Positions 31,819-39,056 of a stretch of DNA of 44,058 nucleotides are shown here, piece by piece. The DNA is taken from positions 1 to 44,058 of the forward strand of contig NZ_AZGJ01000016.1 in NCBI RefSeq assembly GCF_001436395.1, written 5' to 3'. The translations under genes were made by a program, and so were the position numbers. Position 1 is the first letter of the stretch; each line of letters begins with the position of its first letter. Source of the stretch: Secundilactobacillus malefermentans DSM 5705 = KCTC 3548. GTDB taxonomy: Bacteria > Bacillota > Bacilli > Lactobacillales > Lactobacillaceae. The notes beneath the pieces were generated by a model. That model was not told the DNA's origin. It did not search any database and worked only from the letters and a program-made list of their open reading frames with translations.

Positions 31819-33006
31819 ATGAAGGTTCGTAATTTTAGTTGGCCACTATTTTTGTCGCCATTTATTTCGCGGATGGGCGACTCCCTCTACATTTTTGGGC
31901 TAAATTGGTTTGTCGTGAAGGCAACTGGAACCACATCTTTACTAGGAATGGTGCAAGCGTTCGGGGGAATTGTCCTCCTGCTTGGCGATTTTTTCTGTGG
32001 GGTATTGATTGATAATTATAATCGAAAGCGAATTTTGGTAGCATCGGAGTTCATTAGTTTAGCGGCCTGTTTTAGTTTTGCATTCATCGTGAATCCGAAC
32101 AATCCAGCTCCTTGGCAATTATTGACGCTTACGGGTGTTCTTGATGTTGGTCTGGCATTTAGTTTGCCGGCTGCGAAAGCGATTGTGCCAGAAGTCATTC
32201 ACTCAAAGGCCTTGCAGCGATTTAATGCATTATCAAACACAACCATTAATCTTGCGGATGTGGTTGCCCCACTGATTGGCGGATTATTGCTGACAATAAA
32301 GTGGATTAACTTTCGTGAGTTTTTGGCAATTAATGGAATTTCGTTTACGATATCATTTTTACTATTCGTCTTTATGCCCTATAAAATGCAAGAATCGACT
32401 CGTGAGCGGCTTAGCATTTTCGATAGTTTGGCGTCTGGATTCAAGTATGTGTTAAAAAGCCCGCTGCTAATTGAAAATGTGGCGTTAAGTGGCGTTGCAA
32501 ACGTGATGTACGCTGCAGCCCGCTTAGTTTTGCCATACGACGTTAACCACTTTTATGGGGGTAAATCGGCACTGTATAGTATTTTGTTGAGTGCATTGGC
32601 AATCGGGGGCATTCTAGGTGGACTTAGACTGACATTTGAATCGGGACGGGGACAGCGAGAAAAGAATTATCGAGATTTGATCATTGCGAGTGGCATGCTA
32701 ATGATTACTGGTATTTTCAAGTTCTATCCCGTACTGCTGGTCTTTGCCTTGGTCTATGGATTTTCAATGGCCTCATTTAATATTAGGGCGTTTACTGTGA
32801 CACAGGACTTAACCGATAATCAGTATTTGGGAAGAATCTTTGGAATTTGGTTTATTGCGATTGATGGCTTGCAGCCAATTGGGTCCTTTGTCTTTGGTTG
32901 GGCAACGGATTACCTTCATAATTGGTCGTTCCTAGCAATCGGAATTTGTTTAGCAATTGGAATAGTTGCCGTTAATCACATGATTAAGGGAATGAAAAAA
33001 GCCTAG
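31819..33006 (+). CDS. MFS exporter (MFS_3 type)
   Basis: A 395-residue major facilitator with about 10-12 helices. The loop between helices 2 and 3 reads GVLIDNYNRKRILVAS, the motif-A equivalent, and the pattern resembles the MFS_3 group of macrolide, bacillibactin or unknown drug exporters. ATG 31819 is preferred over the overlapping GTG 31816, as the GAGGGGGG run gives better spacing. It follows the small acidic protein gene by 26 bases. Substrate unknown. Confidence 0.82.
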   Translation: MKVRNFSWPLFLSPFISRMGDSLYIFGLNWFVVKATGTTSLLGMVQAFGGIVLLLGDFFCGVLIDNYNRKRILVASEFISLAACFSFAFIVNPNNPAPWQLLTLTGVLDVGLAFSLPAAKAIVPEVIHSKALQRFNALSNTTINLADVVAPLIGGLLLTIKWINFREFLAINGISFTISFLLFVFMPYKMQESTRERLSIFDSLASGFKYVLKSPLLIENVALSGVANVMYAAARLVLPYDVNHFYGGKSALYSILLSALAIGGILGGLRLTFESGRGQREKNYRDLIIASGMLMITGIFKFYPVLLVFALVYGFSMASFNIRAFTVTQDLTDNQYLGRIFGIWFIAIDGLQPIGSFVFGWATDYLHNWSFLAIGICLAIGIVAVNHMIKGMKKA

Positions 33007-33043
33007 TGTCAGTCACGAAAAAGTGATTGATCCTAGGCCTTTT
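33001..33043. terminator. Bidirectional terminator between the MFS and AzlD genes
   Basis: GCCTAGTGTCAGTCAC and GTGATTGATCCTAGGC pair around GAAAAA with minor mismatches, flanked by A and T runs on either side. It serves converging genes and overlaps the MFS stop codon. Confidence 0.85.
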
Positions 33044-33045
33044 GC

Positions 33046-33372
33046 TTAGCCAAAATTAAAGTAACGAATCACAGCCATAGCAATGATGCCAACGACTACC
33101 ACAATCAGAAGACTCTTTGAGATGATGGCAGCGATGACTGCTGGAATGGTTGCAAGGACATTTTGCCAGTCAAATAGAGGCAAGTGACCGGTTTTGGCGA
33201 CCAATAGATTTTCAAACATGAGCGCCGTCATAATCGTAATTGGCATGAAGGATAAAAATTTGATAACTAAGGCTGGCAACTCAAATCGTTTCACCAGTAA
33301 GAAAGGAACGACTCTTGATAGAATTGTGACAATGCCACAAACCACAATCGTTAAAAATATGTAGAGATTCAT
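33046..33372 (-). CDS. azlD: AzlD subunit, branched-chain amino acid exporter
   Basis: A 108-residue membrane protein with about four helices and the AzlD layout, including an N-terminal helix and RVVPFLLVKRFELP followed by FLSFMPITIMTALM. It forms a two-subunit exporter with AzlC; in Bacillus and Corynebacterium (BrnEF) the pair exports leucine, isoleucine, valine or analogs. Its ATG overlaps the stop of azlC by four bases (ATGA), so translation is coupled. Confidence 0.88.
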   Translation of the reverse strand: MNLYIFLTIVVCGIVTILSRVVPFLLVKRFELPALVIKFLSFMPITIMTALMFENLLVAKTGHLPLFDWQNVLATIPAVIAAIISKSLLIVVVVGIIAMAVIRYFNFG

Positions 33373-34067
33373 TTATCAATCACCATCCCAAATGCACACC
33401 CCAAAATTGTTGAAAAGAGAACCGCAATATTAGCGGACATGACCGCCATCGAAAAGTAGAGGCAAATGACAACAAACAGCATGACGAGTAATTGGGTCCG
33501 GAAGCCCTTTGTTTTGTCAGTGATAAGCTGCAAGTAGACGAGGCCAATGAACATGGCAACCAAGGCAAAGTCGAGGCCAAACTTTTCGGGCGATGAAATG
33601 AGACTGCCAATCCAAGCGCCAACGATCGTTGCCAAAATCCAAATCAGATAGGCCAGCAGGTTTGCGGCATGCTGCCAACGCGCGGTCAGGTGCTGCTTGG
33701 TACGGTTTAGTTTATTCATTGCTAACGCAAAGGTTTCATCCGTTGTTAAAATTCCGATTCCGATATTATTTAGGATGGAATCTTTTCGGAAGTATTGGGC
33801 AAGGGTGGTCGCCATTAAGATCATGCGTGAATTGACTAGAAACGTGGAAATTGCAATTGCTGAAATCGGATCGTGGACCAGAATCATGTTTGCGATGATG
33901 AACTGAGCCGATCCCGCATAGACCCAAAAGGACATGAAGGCAATCATTAAGATGCTAAGGTGGCTAGTGTGACCAATGATGCCAAATGCAATTCCAACAC
34001 CTATGTAGCCGAATAGGGTTGGCACGACGTCTTTAACGCCGGCTTTAAATGTAAGTTCAGAATTCAC
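33369..34067 (-). CDS. azlC: AzlC subunit, branched-chain amino acid exporter
   Basis: A 232-residue membrane protein, the large subunit of the AzlCD/BrnFE type. Family features are DVVPTLFGYIGVGIAFGII at the start, FWVYAGSAQFI and LVNSRMILMATTLAQYFR. It starts with GTG at 34067, seven bases after GGAGG; no ATG is available near by. It leads the azlCD operon. No Lrp-type regulator is adjacent; a small MerR-like gene is divergent. Confidence 0.9.
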   Translation of the reverse strand: MNSELTFKAGVKDVVPTLFGYIGVGIAFGIIGHTSHLSILMIAFMSFWVYAGSAQFIIANMILVHDPISAIAISTFLVNSRMILMATTLAQYFRKDSILNNIGIGILTTDETFALAMNKLNRTKQHLTARWQHAANLLAYLIWILATIVGAWIGSLISSPEKFGLDFALVAMFIGLVYLQLITDKTKGFRTQLLVMLFVVICLYFSMAVMSANIAVLFSTILGCAFGMVIDK

Positions 34068-34153
34068 GTTTCCGCCTCCAATGCATGTTTAAAGTTTAGC
34101 GTATTTTCAATGGAATAAAAAGGACTTTTTCTCATTATTTTTTCATTTTAGTG

Positions 34154-34190
34154 GCCCGAGAATCGGGCAATCTAGGCATCTTTTTAGATG
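34154..34190 (+). promoter_or_regulatory. Two short hairpins between azlC and the MerR-like gene
   Basis: GCCCGA/TCGGGC (34154-34168, loop GAA) and CATCT/AGATG (34177-34190, loop TTTT) lie in a 210-base divergent spacer. A TATAAA at 34252-34257 is the best -10 for the MerR-like gene. Role unknown; binding sites or leader structure are possible. Confidence 0.3.
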
Positions 34191-34277
34191 GTCAAAAAAG
34201 AAAGCCTAAAAAGGTTGCATTTCCATTATTAGGGTTGTATGATTACGACGATATAAATTTTGAAGGGAGGCATTACC

Positions 34278-34544
34278 ATGGAAATGGCGTTAACAGATTT
34301 TGCGAAATCAACCGGCGTGAATCAGGATCGCATTCGTGAATACATTGCAGCTGGGTTATTACCAAGCCACCAAAACCAGGCAGCGTCAGACTGGCGTTTT
34401 ACTGATTCCGATCAGTATTGGCTAGACATGGTTGAGTGTTTCCGTGATAACGGAACGTCTCTAGATGACCTTAAAGAACTGATGCCACTTTGCCAAGCGG
34501 CTAAGGTTGAAGCCGATTCAGCAAATACACCAAGTTTAATTTAA
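34278..34544 (+). CDS. Small MerR-like helix-turn-helix protein
   Basis: An 88-residue protein made almost only of a MerR-type winged helix. TDFAKSTGVNQDRIREYIAAGLLP is the usual HTH, then WRFTDSDQYWLDMVECFRDNGTSLDDLKELM as wing and second helix pair. The long dimerisation helix and ligand domain of true MerR regulators are absent. Stand-alone MerR-like heads of this size occur in lactobacilli and may need a partner. ATG 34278 follows GGGAGG (34265-34270) at seven bases. Divergent from azlC, ahead of a predicted ncRNA. Confidence 0.8.
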   Translation: MEMALTDFAKSTGVNQDRIREYIAAGLLPSHQNQAASDWRFTDSDQYWLDMVECFRDNGTSLDDLKELMPLCQAAKVEADSANTPSLI

Positions 34545-34557
34545 TAGATAACAATCA

Positions 34558-34587
34558 AAATCACTCGAAACTTCGAGTGATTTCATT
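34558..34587 (+). terminator. Terminator of the MerR-like gene
   Basis: AAATCACTCGAA and TTCGAGTGATTT pair almost perfectly around AC, followed by CATTTT. Weak T-run. Confidence 0.75.
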
Positions 34588-34619
34588 TTGCTTTTCTTAA
34601 TTTAAGCGCTTCTTATTGT

Positions 34620-34947
34620 TGTTTGGTCGCCACCATGGTATTTTAGAGTTAGAGGAAGGCGTGAAGCCCCTGCGCACCAAAAATTTCTCAACGCCAATCG
34701 ATCTTATGGCTGGATTGGTAGTGTCATGTTGTTACGTGTTGTTAAGAAGACTTTACCAACGTAAACGACTAATTGATAGCGCGTCGAAATTGCGCTTTGA
34801 GTACCTGCGACTAATCGCCGGTTAGTAATCGTGTCAGTGAAGCAACGTGTAAACGGAAAATCTAAGTAACCCTTTTATTTTCTGGTCGCACAGGGGTGCC
34901 TCCTCCAAAACCATCCGAGTTTAAGAAATTCTCGGATGGCTTTTTTT
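34620..34947 (+). ncRNA. Candidate structured non-coding RNA of unknown class
   Basis: No convincing protein is encoded. CCCCTGCGCACC (34667-34678) can pair with GGTCGCACAGGGG (34884-34896) through one mismatch and one bulge, closing a domain of about 230 bases. Inside it are CCAATC/GATTGG (near 34695-34717), TTACGTG..TTG/CAACGTAA (near 34733-34765), GCGC/GCGC (near 34778-34794) and CTAA/TTAG (near 34811-34825). A strong terminator ends it. A weak TTGCTT-17-TCTTAT promoter lies at 34588-34616. The conserved motifs of tmRNA, RNase P, SRP RNA and T-box leaders were looked for and not found. 5' end is approximate. Confidence 0.55.
34911..34947 (+). terminator. Strong terminator ending the candidate ncRNA
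   Basis: CCATCCGAG and CTCGGATGG pair perfectly around an 11-base loop (TTTAAGAAATT), followed by C and seven T. No upstream coding gene needs it, which supports a separate RNA. Confidence 0.92.
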
Positions 34948-34984
34948 ATCATTTTTATGGGTAAAAAGCGCGATTTACAAGCCC

Positions 34985-35020
34985 CTTTTATGAGAAAAAT
35001 ATCTCATGAAACTTTTATGA
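34985..35020 (+). promoter_or_regulatory. Inverted and direct repeats upstream of the GNAT promoter
   Basis: ATGAGA-AAAATA-TCTCAT (34990-35007) is a perfect inverted repeat. CTTTTATGA occurs at 34985-34993 and again at 35012-35020. They end 20 bases before the -35 at 35040, a fitting place for an activator or regulator, none of which can be named. Confidence 0.35.
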
Positions 35021-35039
35021 AAATTCGCGTTCAAAACTG

Positions 35040-35068
35040 TTGCAACTCCTCTTTTAAGTGTGTAGAAT
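35040..35068 (+). promoter_or_regulatory. Promoter of the second GNAT gene
   Basis: TTGCAA and TAGAAT are exactly 17 bases apart, 43 bases before the ATG. Confidence 0.75.
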
Positions 35069-35111
35069 AACAAAATCTTAGTTATTGGATAAAACGAGGA
35101 GGGATTTACTA

Positions 35112-35666
35112 ATGCAAATCAGAAGAGCAGAAATGAAGGATCTTCAAGCAATCGAAACAATCGTAATGGACGGCCGTGACCGATTAGCCGAACAGGGTGT
35201 CGATCAATGGCAAGGTGGTTATCCCAACACTGAAATAATTGTGGACGATATTGAAAAACGATACGTAATGGTTCTTGAGGATGATGGCGAGATTGTTGGA
35301 TCTGCAGCAGTAATCCCTGGCCAAGATGCAAGTTATCAAACAATCGATGGCCAATGGCTCACTGAGACGGACACCATGAATAGCGTTGCTGTTCACCGTG
35401 TTGCTGTTTCAAGTAGCCACCACGGCAAAGGATTAGGCTATAAGTTACTCGATGGCATTTATGAAGAAGTTGCAAAAACAATGCCTGACATTAACAGCCT
35501 GCGCATCGACACACATCCAGATAATAAAGGGATGCAACACGTGATATTAAAATCAGGTTATGAGCAAACTGGCATGGTTAAGCTACTTAACATGGGTCTT
35601 GATAATGAATGGGACTACGCATACGAACGATTAGTAAAGGTTCCATCACACGTGACTGGCAGATAA
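35112..35666 (+). CDS. GNAT-family N-acetyltransferase
   Basis: A 184-residue acetyltransferase. MQIRRAEMKDLQAIETIV opens the fold, HRVAVSSSHHGKGLGYKLLDG (about 101-121) is the strand and acetyl-CoA loop, and NKGMQHVILKSGYEQTG is the typical last helix. ATG 35112 follows GAGGAGGG. It has its own promoter and terminator, so it is monocistronic. Substrate unknown; a small molecule or protein N-terminus are both possible. Confidence 0.87.
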   Translation: MQIRRAEMKDLQAIETIVMDGRDRLAEQGVDQWQGGYPNTEIIVDDIEKRYVMVLEDDGEIVGSAAVIPGQDASYQTIDGQWLTETDTMNSVAVHRVAVSSSHHGKGLGYKLLDGIYEEVAKTMPDINSLRIDTHPDNKGMQHVILKSGYEQTGMVKLLNMGLDNEWDYAYERLVKVPSHVTGR

Positions 35667-35678
35667 AGACGTCTTTGG

Positions 35679-35706
35679 GAGATTGCAATTGAGCAATCTC
35701 TTTTTT
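35679..35706 (+). terminator. Terminator of the second GNAT gene
   Basis: GAGATTGC and GCAATCTC pair around AATTGA, followed by six T. Confidence 0.93.
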
Positions 35707-35710
35707 AGTA

Positions 35711-35739
35711 TTTTCATTTTCAACTGACAATGCGATAAT
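35711..35739 (+). promoter_or_regulatory. Promoter of the cation efflux/DtxR operon
   Basis: TTTTCA and GATAAT are 17 bases apart and TGC precedes the latter, an extended -10. It lies 24 bases before the ATG. Confidence 0.5.
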
Positions 35740-35762
35740 ATAGACGAATAGGAGGAGTCAAC

Positions 35763-36653
35763 ATGCATGATGCTTTATCCGGCAAACGCTTTTTTGGCGT
35801 GACTGTCCTAAACGTTTGTATTACGGTCTTAGAAATTATTGGTGGCTTACTATCTGGTAGTCTCGCGCTGCTATCGGATGCCTTTCATAATTTGGGGGAT
35901 TCATTATCCATTGTTATCAGTTACATTGCTCATAAAATCAGCAAAAAATCACAGGACTCACAAAATACATTTGGCTACCGACGAGCACAAATATTAGCCG
36001 CACTTTTGAATGCAGCCTTACTCGTTTTTATTTCGCTATTTTTGATAGCTGAAGCCGTTAAACGATTCTCGGAACCTGAGACAATCGACGGGACATTAAT
36101 GCTAATTGTCGCGATTGTGGGAATAGTGGCAAATCTTATTTCAGTTATTCTATTAAGTCGGGGTTCCCATCACAATATGAACATCAAGGCGACCTACCTT
36201 CATATGATGAGTGATACCTTGTCTTCAGTTGGGGTTATTCTTGGCGCGGTGTTGATTAAGTTCTATGGAATTACCATTATTGACCCGATTGTGACAATTT
36301 TGGTGGCAATTTATATCATGTTTGAATGCTGGCCAATTATAAAGCAAGCTATCAATATTTTGATGGAAGGTGCGCCAAGTTTAGATTATGAGGCAATTCG
36401 CCGTGATTTAATTCAAATTGAAGGGGTCAATGATGTCCATCACGTTCATGCGTGGATGGTTGACGAAAATAGCGTGGTCTTTTCTGCCCACGTCAATATG
36501 GCCGATATGTGTTTAAGTGATGTTGAGCCAGTTTATCGAAAAATTGAAAAATTGTTAAAGTCCAAATATCAAATTGCACACGTAACCATCCAAGCCGAAG
36601 CAACTCGCGGTGAGGGTGAAAAATTGATTTATGATCAAGGACGCGACATTTAA
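35763..36653 (+). CDS. Cation diffusion facilitator (CzcD/ZitB-like metal efflux)
   Basis: A 296-residue CDF protein with six helices and a C-terminal cytoplasmic domain. The intramembrane metal site is visible: SDAFHNLGD in helix 2 (Asp39, His42/Asp46 region) and HMMSD in helix 5 (His147, Asp151). A His/Asp pair set of this type is usual in zinc transporters rather than manganese MntE types, which lack the His. The cytoplasmic end has VNDVHHVHAWMVDE, as in CzcD. The protein works as a homodimer, exchanging metal for protons. A DtxR-type regulator starts 28 bases downstream, so metal-dependent control is likely. Confidence 0.9.
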   Translation: MHDALSGKRFFGVTVLNVCITVLEIIGGLLSGSLALLSDAFHNLGDSLSIVISYIAHKISKKSQDSQNTFGYRRAQILAALLNAALLVFISLFLIAEAVKRFSEPETIDGTLMLIVAIVGIVANLISVILLSRGSHHNMNIKATYLHMMSDTLSSVGVILGAVLIKFYGITIIDPIVTILVAIYIMFECWPIIKQAINILMEGAPSLDYEAIRRDLIQIEGVNDVHHVHAWMVDENSVVFSAHVNMADMCLSDVEPVYRKIEKLLKSKYQIAHVTIQAEATRGEGEKLIYDQGRDI

Positions 36654-36681
36654 CTAATAAAATTGAAAGGCGTTGACTCAT

Positions 36682-37338
36682 TTGGCAAGTATGACTCCGA
36701 TGAAGGAAGATTATTTGAAAATTATTTTCGAGCTTGGCGGAACAAAACGCGAAGTTTCAAACAAACAGGTTGCCATTAGTTTAAATATTGCGGCAGGGTC
36801 CGTAACTGAAATGGTTGGAAAAATGGCCGAGGAGAACTTAGTTGTTCATACGCCATATTCTGGAATATCCCTCACCCAAAAGGGGACAGAATTAGCCGTT
36901 GTTCTAGTTCGTAAGCATCGTATCTGGGAAAGCTTTTTAGTTGATAAGCTGGGCTATGCGTTACCAGATGTTCATGATGAGGCCGAGGTTCTAGAACATG
37001 TGACAAGTACGAAGCTAGTCAACTCGTTGGATACGTTTCTCTGGCATCCACAACATTGTCCACACGGCGGCATTATTCCTGATGAAAATGGTCACTTTGA
37101 CGACTATTCACACCGAGTGTTGAATGATGCTGAGGATGGTCAAACAGTTGTTGTGGACCGGTTTATTGATAATCATGATCTATTAACTTATTTGGGCGAT
37201 ATTAAGCTGGACCTTGGCGACAAATTGCACGTAATTAAGCATGATCCGTTTGAAGGCCCAGTGACGGTTGAAAATTTGACTGATAACAAGGAACTCAGCA
37301 TTGGTTACAAGGCAGCTCACTACATTTTTGTAAAATAA
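36682..37338 (+). CDS. DtxR/MntR-family metal-dependent regulator
   Basis: A 218-residue regulator with an N-terminal winged helix (SNKQVAISLNIAAGSVTEMV), the metal-binding dimerisation domain (HRIWESFL, DEAEVLEHV, WHPQHCPHGGIIP with Cys and His ligands) and a C-terminal SH3/FeoA-like domain. The start is uncertain: TTG 36682 is nine bases after AAAGGCG, while TTG 36673 is too close and ATG 36691 rather far. It follows the CDF gene and probably senses zinc or manganese to control it and other metal genes. No perfect palindromic operator was spotted. Confidence 0.85.
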   Translation: MASMTPMKEDYLKIIFELGGTKREVSNKQVAISLNIAAGSVTEMVGKMAEENLVVHTPYSGISLTQKGTELAVVLVRKHRIWESFLVDKLGYALPDVHDEAEVLEHVTSTKLVNSLDTFLWHPQHCPHGGIIPDENGHFDDYSHRVLNDAEDGQTVVVDRFIDNHDLLTYLGDIKLDLGDKLHVIKHDPFEGPVTVENLTDNKELSIGYKAAHYIFVK

Positions 37339-37360
37339 ATAAAAAAGGGGGGCTTCCTAA

Positions 37361-38119
37361 ATGGAGAAGACACAGCAGTCAAAAGAAGACTTGGTCGTTC
37401 AAGTAGCCTTACGCGCCGGTAGAATTATGATAGAAAACGGATCAGAAATTACCCGGGTCGAGGATACGATGACGAGAATTGCTAGAAATGCAGGCGTTCC
37501 ATAGGGCCAAATCTTTGTCATGATTACGGGAATCATGATGTCCGTTTCTGGCAAGCAGAATGCCCAAATTGAACCGGTAAGAAAACGAACGTTTGACCTC
37601 GAAAAAATTTCAGTCGTCAACGATTTGTCGCGTCAATTTGCTGGGCACACCATTTCCCTAACTGAATTTCAACAAGCGCTGATTCAGTTGGAGCTTAATC
37701 CAAAGTATTTTCCCTTCTGGATTCAACTTTTAGGAGCCGCCTTAGTTAGTGGACCGCTGGAGTTGGTATTCCGACACTCGTTTGCAAACTTTCCGATTAG
37801 TTGTTTAATTGGCGCCGCGGGATGGACGATCTTTTACTGGCTTAACAAATGGGTTAAGGTCCGCTTCTTGAGTGAATTTGCTGCTGCAGCGGGGATTGGA
37901 ATTCTAGCCATTTTAGCTGTTAGGTTAAATTTTGGGACTAATATTGATGATGTCATTATCGGAAGTATTATGCCCTTAGTTCCGGGAGTTCCGATTACGA
38001 ATGCCGTACGAGATACGTTGGCCGGAAACCTCGTCAGTGGTCCCGCTCGTGGTGTGGAGGCGTTGATGAGTGCGGCGGCAATTGGATTTGGGATTGCGCT
38101 CGTTTTGCGGTTTATGTGA
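37361..38119 (+). pseudogene. Threonine/serine exporter ThrE N-terminal unit, broken by an in-frame TAG
   Basis: From ATG 37361 the frame reads as the ThrE (DUF1212) N-terminal part, with MIENGSEITRVEDTMTRIAR, then meets TAG at 37502-37504 after NAGVP. The same frame continues with GQIFVMITGIMMSVSGKQ and five hydrophobic helices to TAA/TGA at 38119. Without the stop it would be a normal protein of about 252 residues. The conserved residues on both sides are intact, so this is one recent nonsense change or a base-call error, not a decayed gene. ATG 37520 has no ribosome binding site. GGGGGG precedes ATG 37361. The second exporter gene follows. Confidence 0.85.
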
Positions 38120-38132
38120 TGGAGGGGTTGAG

Positions 38133-38612
38133 ATGCACCTTTTTATAATTTTAGTCAGTACATACGTGGCAACGGTTGCTTTCAGCATTTTGATTAACAT
38201 TCCCAGACAAGCGCTTAATTTAGCCGGAATTGTTGGGACATTAGGATTTTTGGTGTACTGGTTATACCTAAATTTTGTGGGCGGCTACGTCATTGCTAAT
38301 CTGCTGGGGGCCGTTGTGATTGGGATTGCCAGCATGCAGGCGGCCCGCTTTAAGAAGATGCCAATGATTTTGTTTAATATTCCGAGCATTGTGCCGTTAG
38401 TGCCAGGGGGTCAAGCTTACCAAATGGTTAAAAATTTTGCCTTTGGTAACTCACAGTTGGGCATTAAGTTTATGTTTGAGGTCATTATGATTGCTGGTGC
38501 AATTGCCTTTGGATTTATTTTGGCGGAATCATTTAATAAGTTACGATTGCGGATTCCGACCCGAAACGCCAAACGCTGGTGGAAGGAAAATCGGAAGAAC
38601 CCGAGATTGTGA
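38133..38612 (+). CDS. ThrE-type exporter, small subunit (DUF3815)
   Basis: A 159-residue membrane protein with four to five helices, of the DUF3815/ThrE_2 family. The helix pair around IPSIVPLVPGGQAYQ is diagnostic and corresponds to the C-terminal half of ThrE of Corynebacterium. In Firmicutes the two halves are made from neighbouring genes and should work together in threonine/serine export. ATG 38133 has GGAGGGG just upstream and lies 14 bases after the preceding stop. With the first half interrupted, this subunit may be idle. Confidence 0.85.
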   Translation: MHLFIILVSTYVATVAFSILINIPRQALNLAGIVGTLGFLVYWLYLNFVGGYVIANLLGAVVIGIASMQAARFKKMPMILFNIPSIVPLVPGGQAYQMVKNFAFGNSQLGIKFMFEVIMIAGAIAFGFILAESFNKLRLRIPTRNAKRWWKENRKNPRL

Positions 38613-38638
38613 TGGTCACATTCTGATGATGTAAAAAA

Positions 38639-38669
38639 GGCTCACGACAATTTGTCGTGGGCCCTATTT
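38639..38669. terminator. Terminator between the ThrE pair and the DUF1634 gene
   Basis: GGCTCACGACAA pairs with TTGTCGTGGGCC (one G-T wobble), preceded by AAAAAA and followed by CTATTTG. More effective for the minus-strand transcript, where it reads into a T-run. Confidence 0.8.
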
Positions 38670-38672
38670 GTA

Positions 38673-39056
38673 TCAAAATCCTAAATAGCCGATGATAAAA
38701 CTAATTAATAAAATAATGAGAACTAAAACTGTGATTACGACATAAAGGTGATCCTCTTCCTTGTAGAAGGCATAAATTGAAACGACCACCCGTAAGACCG
38801 GCGTCAAGATGAGACAAAAGAGTCCTAACATCATGATGGCGTATGGTTTAAAAGCGATGGCACCTTGTAAGATTGCCAAGAGCGTTTTCGGGTGTGTTCC
38901 AGCTGGGTAACCAGTGGTCTGGTTCATCAGGAAGAGGAGCAGGCCTAACGCTAGAATAATCGCAGAAGTAAAAACACCAATTTGCAGAATTCGACCAATC
39001 AGTCGTTCAACGGAAACCATTTCATCAGTTGATTGTGATTTGTTTTTAGAGGTCAT
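38673..39056 (-). CDS. DUF1634 membrane protein, partner of TauE/SafE
   Basis: A 127-residue protein with three helices, DUF1634 type (VERLIGRILQIGVFTSAIIL, then GLFCLILTPVLRVVVSIYAF). The gene is regularly found after a TauE/SafE gene, as here, with a four-base overlap. An accessory subunit of the exporter is inferred; there is no demonstrated function known to me. Confidence 0.85.
   Translation of the reverse strand: MTSKNKSQSTDEMVSVERLIGRILQIGVFTSAIILALGLLLFLMNQTTGYPAGTHPKTLLAILQGAIAFKPYAIMMLGLFCLILTPVLRVVVSIYAFYKEEDHLYVVITVLVLIILLISFIIGYLGF

Noticed and set aside
34616-34825. Open frame of 69 codons with TTG start inside the ncRNA region
   Set aside because: No ribosome binding site, odd composition, and the DNA is better explained by stems and a terminator.
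34620-34947. Assignment as tmRNA, RNase P, SRP RNA or T-box leader
   Set aside because: The diagnostic motifs (tag frame, GAGGAAAGTCC, GGTCCGGAAGGAAGCAGC, T-box antiterminator) are not present; the GAGGAAGG at 34651-34659 is not enough.
37520-38119. A separate gene starting at ATG 37520
   Set aside because: No ribosome binding site, and the conserved N-terminal part lies in the same frame upstream of the TAG.
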